From: Planctomycetota bacterium
GTDB lineage: Bacteria; Planctomycetota; PLA2; JAEUHO01
Length of the DNA: 64,000 bases
Reading direction: 5' to 3'
Assembly: GCA_020631815.1 (NCBI GenBank)
Contig: JACKGW010000014.1
Span: 1 to 64,000 of the forward strand
Shown in pieces: positions 63,901 to 64,000 of this stretch (positions within the stretch are counted from its first letter, which is position 1; the number at the start of each line of letters is the position of its first letter). The notes beneath the pieces were generated by a model. That model saw only the letters and a list, made by a program, of their open reading frames with translations. It made no database searches and was not told the origin of the DNA. The translations under genes were made by a program, and so were the position numbers.

Positions 63901-64000
63901 GCACATCCGGCTCCTGACCGAGCGCGTGATCACGCTTGGCGCGCAGAAGGGGTGGGATGTGCTCCGGAACCTCCGCGTGGGCAGCGTGGGCCTCATCGGC
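60980..64000 (+). CDS. Large secreted HEAT-like helical protein, 3' end outside the window
   Basis: An open frame of 1007 codons without a stop up to the window edge. It begins with a signal peptide (CVFGFLFGLLVLPTLSSAG). Helical HEAT-like repeats follow (VDELVVLLDADGARERADAAEALAG, and later RLAAADTLRALDDPKALEAM), with an aromatic-rich middle (ADYWDRNDPMHLAPYSPPEWF). I recognise no catalytic domain. The ATG at 60980 is preceded by GGTGGAG 8 nt upstream. The gene is probably much longer than shown. Confidence 0.75.
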   Translation, partial: MVRTCVFGFLFGLLVLPTLSSAGEDVSESSVDELVVLLDADGARERADAAEALAGRADERVPAALEARLALEKNFHVKLALHYALARHGRRSDVYALIDALDYTGHLGSVYLGWLASNFGRDHGWNQSGWRTWIDGVSDETWKEWQRRRHLPWVASDADEAGFVAAVAWWDGLGYPDVGALPFVLVDAFLRETELSEDGSPASKLPGSPAWLLGEDDESFRVFTHGLRVMTIRKGTPHYDPLRGTYERTDVGAFVLDAIADSPRSQGEMSGSERSTGTPPAAPGGWTADYWDRNDPMHLAPYSPPEWFRAFVLAVSCWKHGAKEPALAIWARLAMERPHGVQAPPWTTLDYLRGVMRVAEERHLILAFGDMTLSLADLVGMHRVFLTRFGAHEAATARLRVLERMTGEEEARRQSGRPAFELLSVEQRVDELVWRLREPGAALDPAWKQAPSREAAWSTPFGQLVELGYVAVPRLIEALSDDTLTRSVIYHDTGHGQWEGWDHVERVGDVALRALQRLSARSFDYPTAEYGMMMGGPDSLFDEDQVEAVSARVRAWWEACQERGEAAVLAELVVRGGREAVASVRRLAQLDPDAARRALIEAIPATTEPWDRDLLVALLRLVPGPETTEFLHRELLGSPRLGMRLAAADTLRALDDPKALEAMIREWRQLAPRSADERTGREEEPLEELIKFLATSGRADAVRVLGEHVALQSPATRAAVVRAMRIATGLEWGEEARHAGSESADVMDAVEEVLRSLVLDEGLSGGNLQVTGPGARALDVCTGDQAAATLAELWPDRHAFDASASLAARRRARTVIANLARREQGLDPLPLPPASTAPEPVAEAQAQALLDALVAAEDDVHRDRARQAVVEAGLGMLPSLVKRRSDIAKDAPARAALDDVVRELGNRVVAVVFADEGPAPDDALRAAASALVGRPLTGEGFAALLLHITRRTPYGSVGARVAVRRDKDLSGVSLHIRLLTERVITLGAQKGWDVLRNLRVGSVGLIG

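Noticed and set aside
62551..63996. 481-codon Ser/Arg-rich minus-strand frame near the right edge
   Set aside because: Antisense to the continuous 1007-codon exported protein, which has signal peptide and normal composition.

Overview
The window is a very G+C-rich bacterial chromosome segment with closely packed genes on both strands. It holds no rRNA, tRNA, transposase, integrase or CRISPR array. The gene content points to Planctomycetota, with Myxococcota the main alternative. The grounds are many secreted proteins and lipoproteins of the LxxCGGGG type, an ECF sigma factor paired with an anti-sigma/von Willebrand fusion, FG-GAP/UnbV and IPT/TIG proteins, an M1 peptidase with HEAT repeats, and a transmembrane Ser/Thr kinase joined to a WD40 propeller. 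This assignment is an inference from gene content only.

0-16 kb: a Cys-rich lipoprotein with its own terminator, a 7Fe ferredoxin, a secreted M1 aminopeptidase, and an unrecognised secreted protein. A minus-strand unit follows: ECF sigma factor, anti-sigma/VWA fusion, VWA-HEAT protein. Then come a coiled-coil membrane protein, purE, and three tandem related membrane proteins. 14-25 kb: an FG-GAP/UnbV lipoprotein, a TIG-repeat lipoprotein, an ABC exporter, a DUF2306 membrane protein, a metallo-beta-lactamase-fold hydrolase, a cluster of GGGGTCTGACCCC-type repeats, a DUF2891 protein, MtfA peptidase and KDPG aldolase. 25-34 kb: a Tat-exported molybdopterin oxidoreductase with its four-cluster Fe-S subunit, followed by DinB. 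Divergent from these is a plus-strand run of lipase-like lipoprotein, ABC exporter and family 2 glycosyltransferase.

34-46 kb: a membrane class III nucleotide cyclase, two separated paralogous proteins made of carboxypeptidase-regulatory-like repeats, small lipoproteins, a DUF4375 protein and a large secreted beta-propeller lipoprotein.

46-60.5 kb is the most unusual part. It holds a Ser/Thr kinase-WD40 receptor. Divergent from it is a secreted protein of four repeated modules, followed after 8 nt by a TIR-transmembrane-WD40 protein whose C-terminus looks like a type II secretion pseudopilin (GspG). A SLOG-domain four-transmembrane (SLATT-like) protein converges on the TIR gene, and a patatin-like phospholipase diverges from it. 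Downstream lie a gene with one in-frame UGA and two tandem small membrane proteins. A TIR enzyme with its catalytic Glu, beside a SLOG-membrane protein and a patatin, resembles the parts list of Thoeris/CBASS-type defence. No SIR2 or CD-NTase is present, so the grouping is a hypothesis. The window ends with a 5'-truncated VOC gene remnant and a large secreted protein of at least 1007 codons that runs off the right edge.
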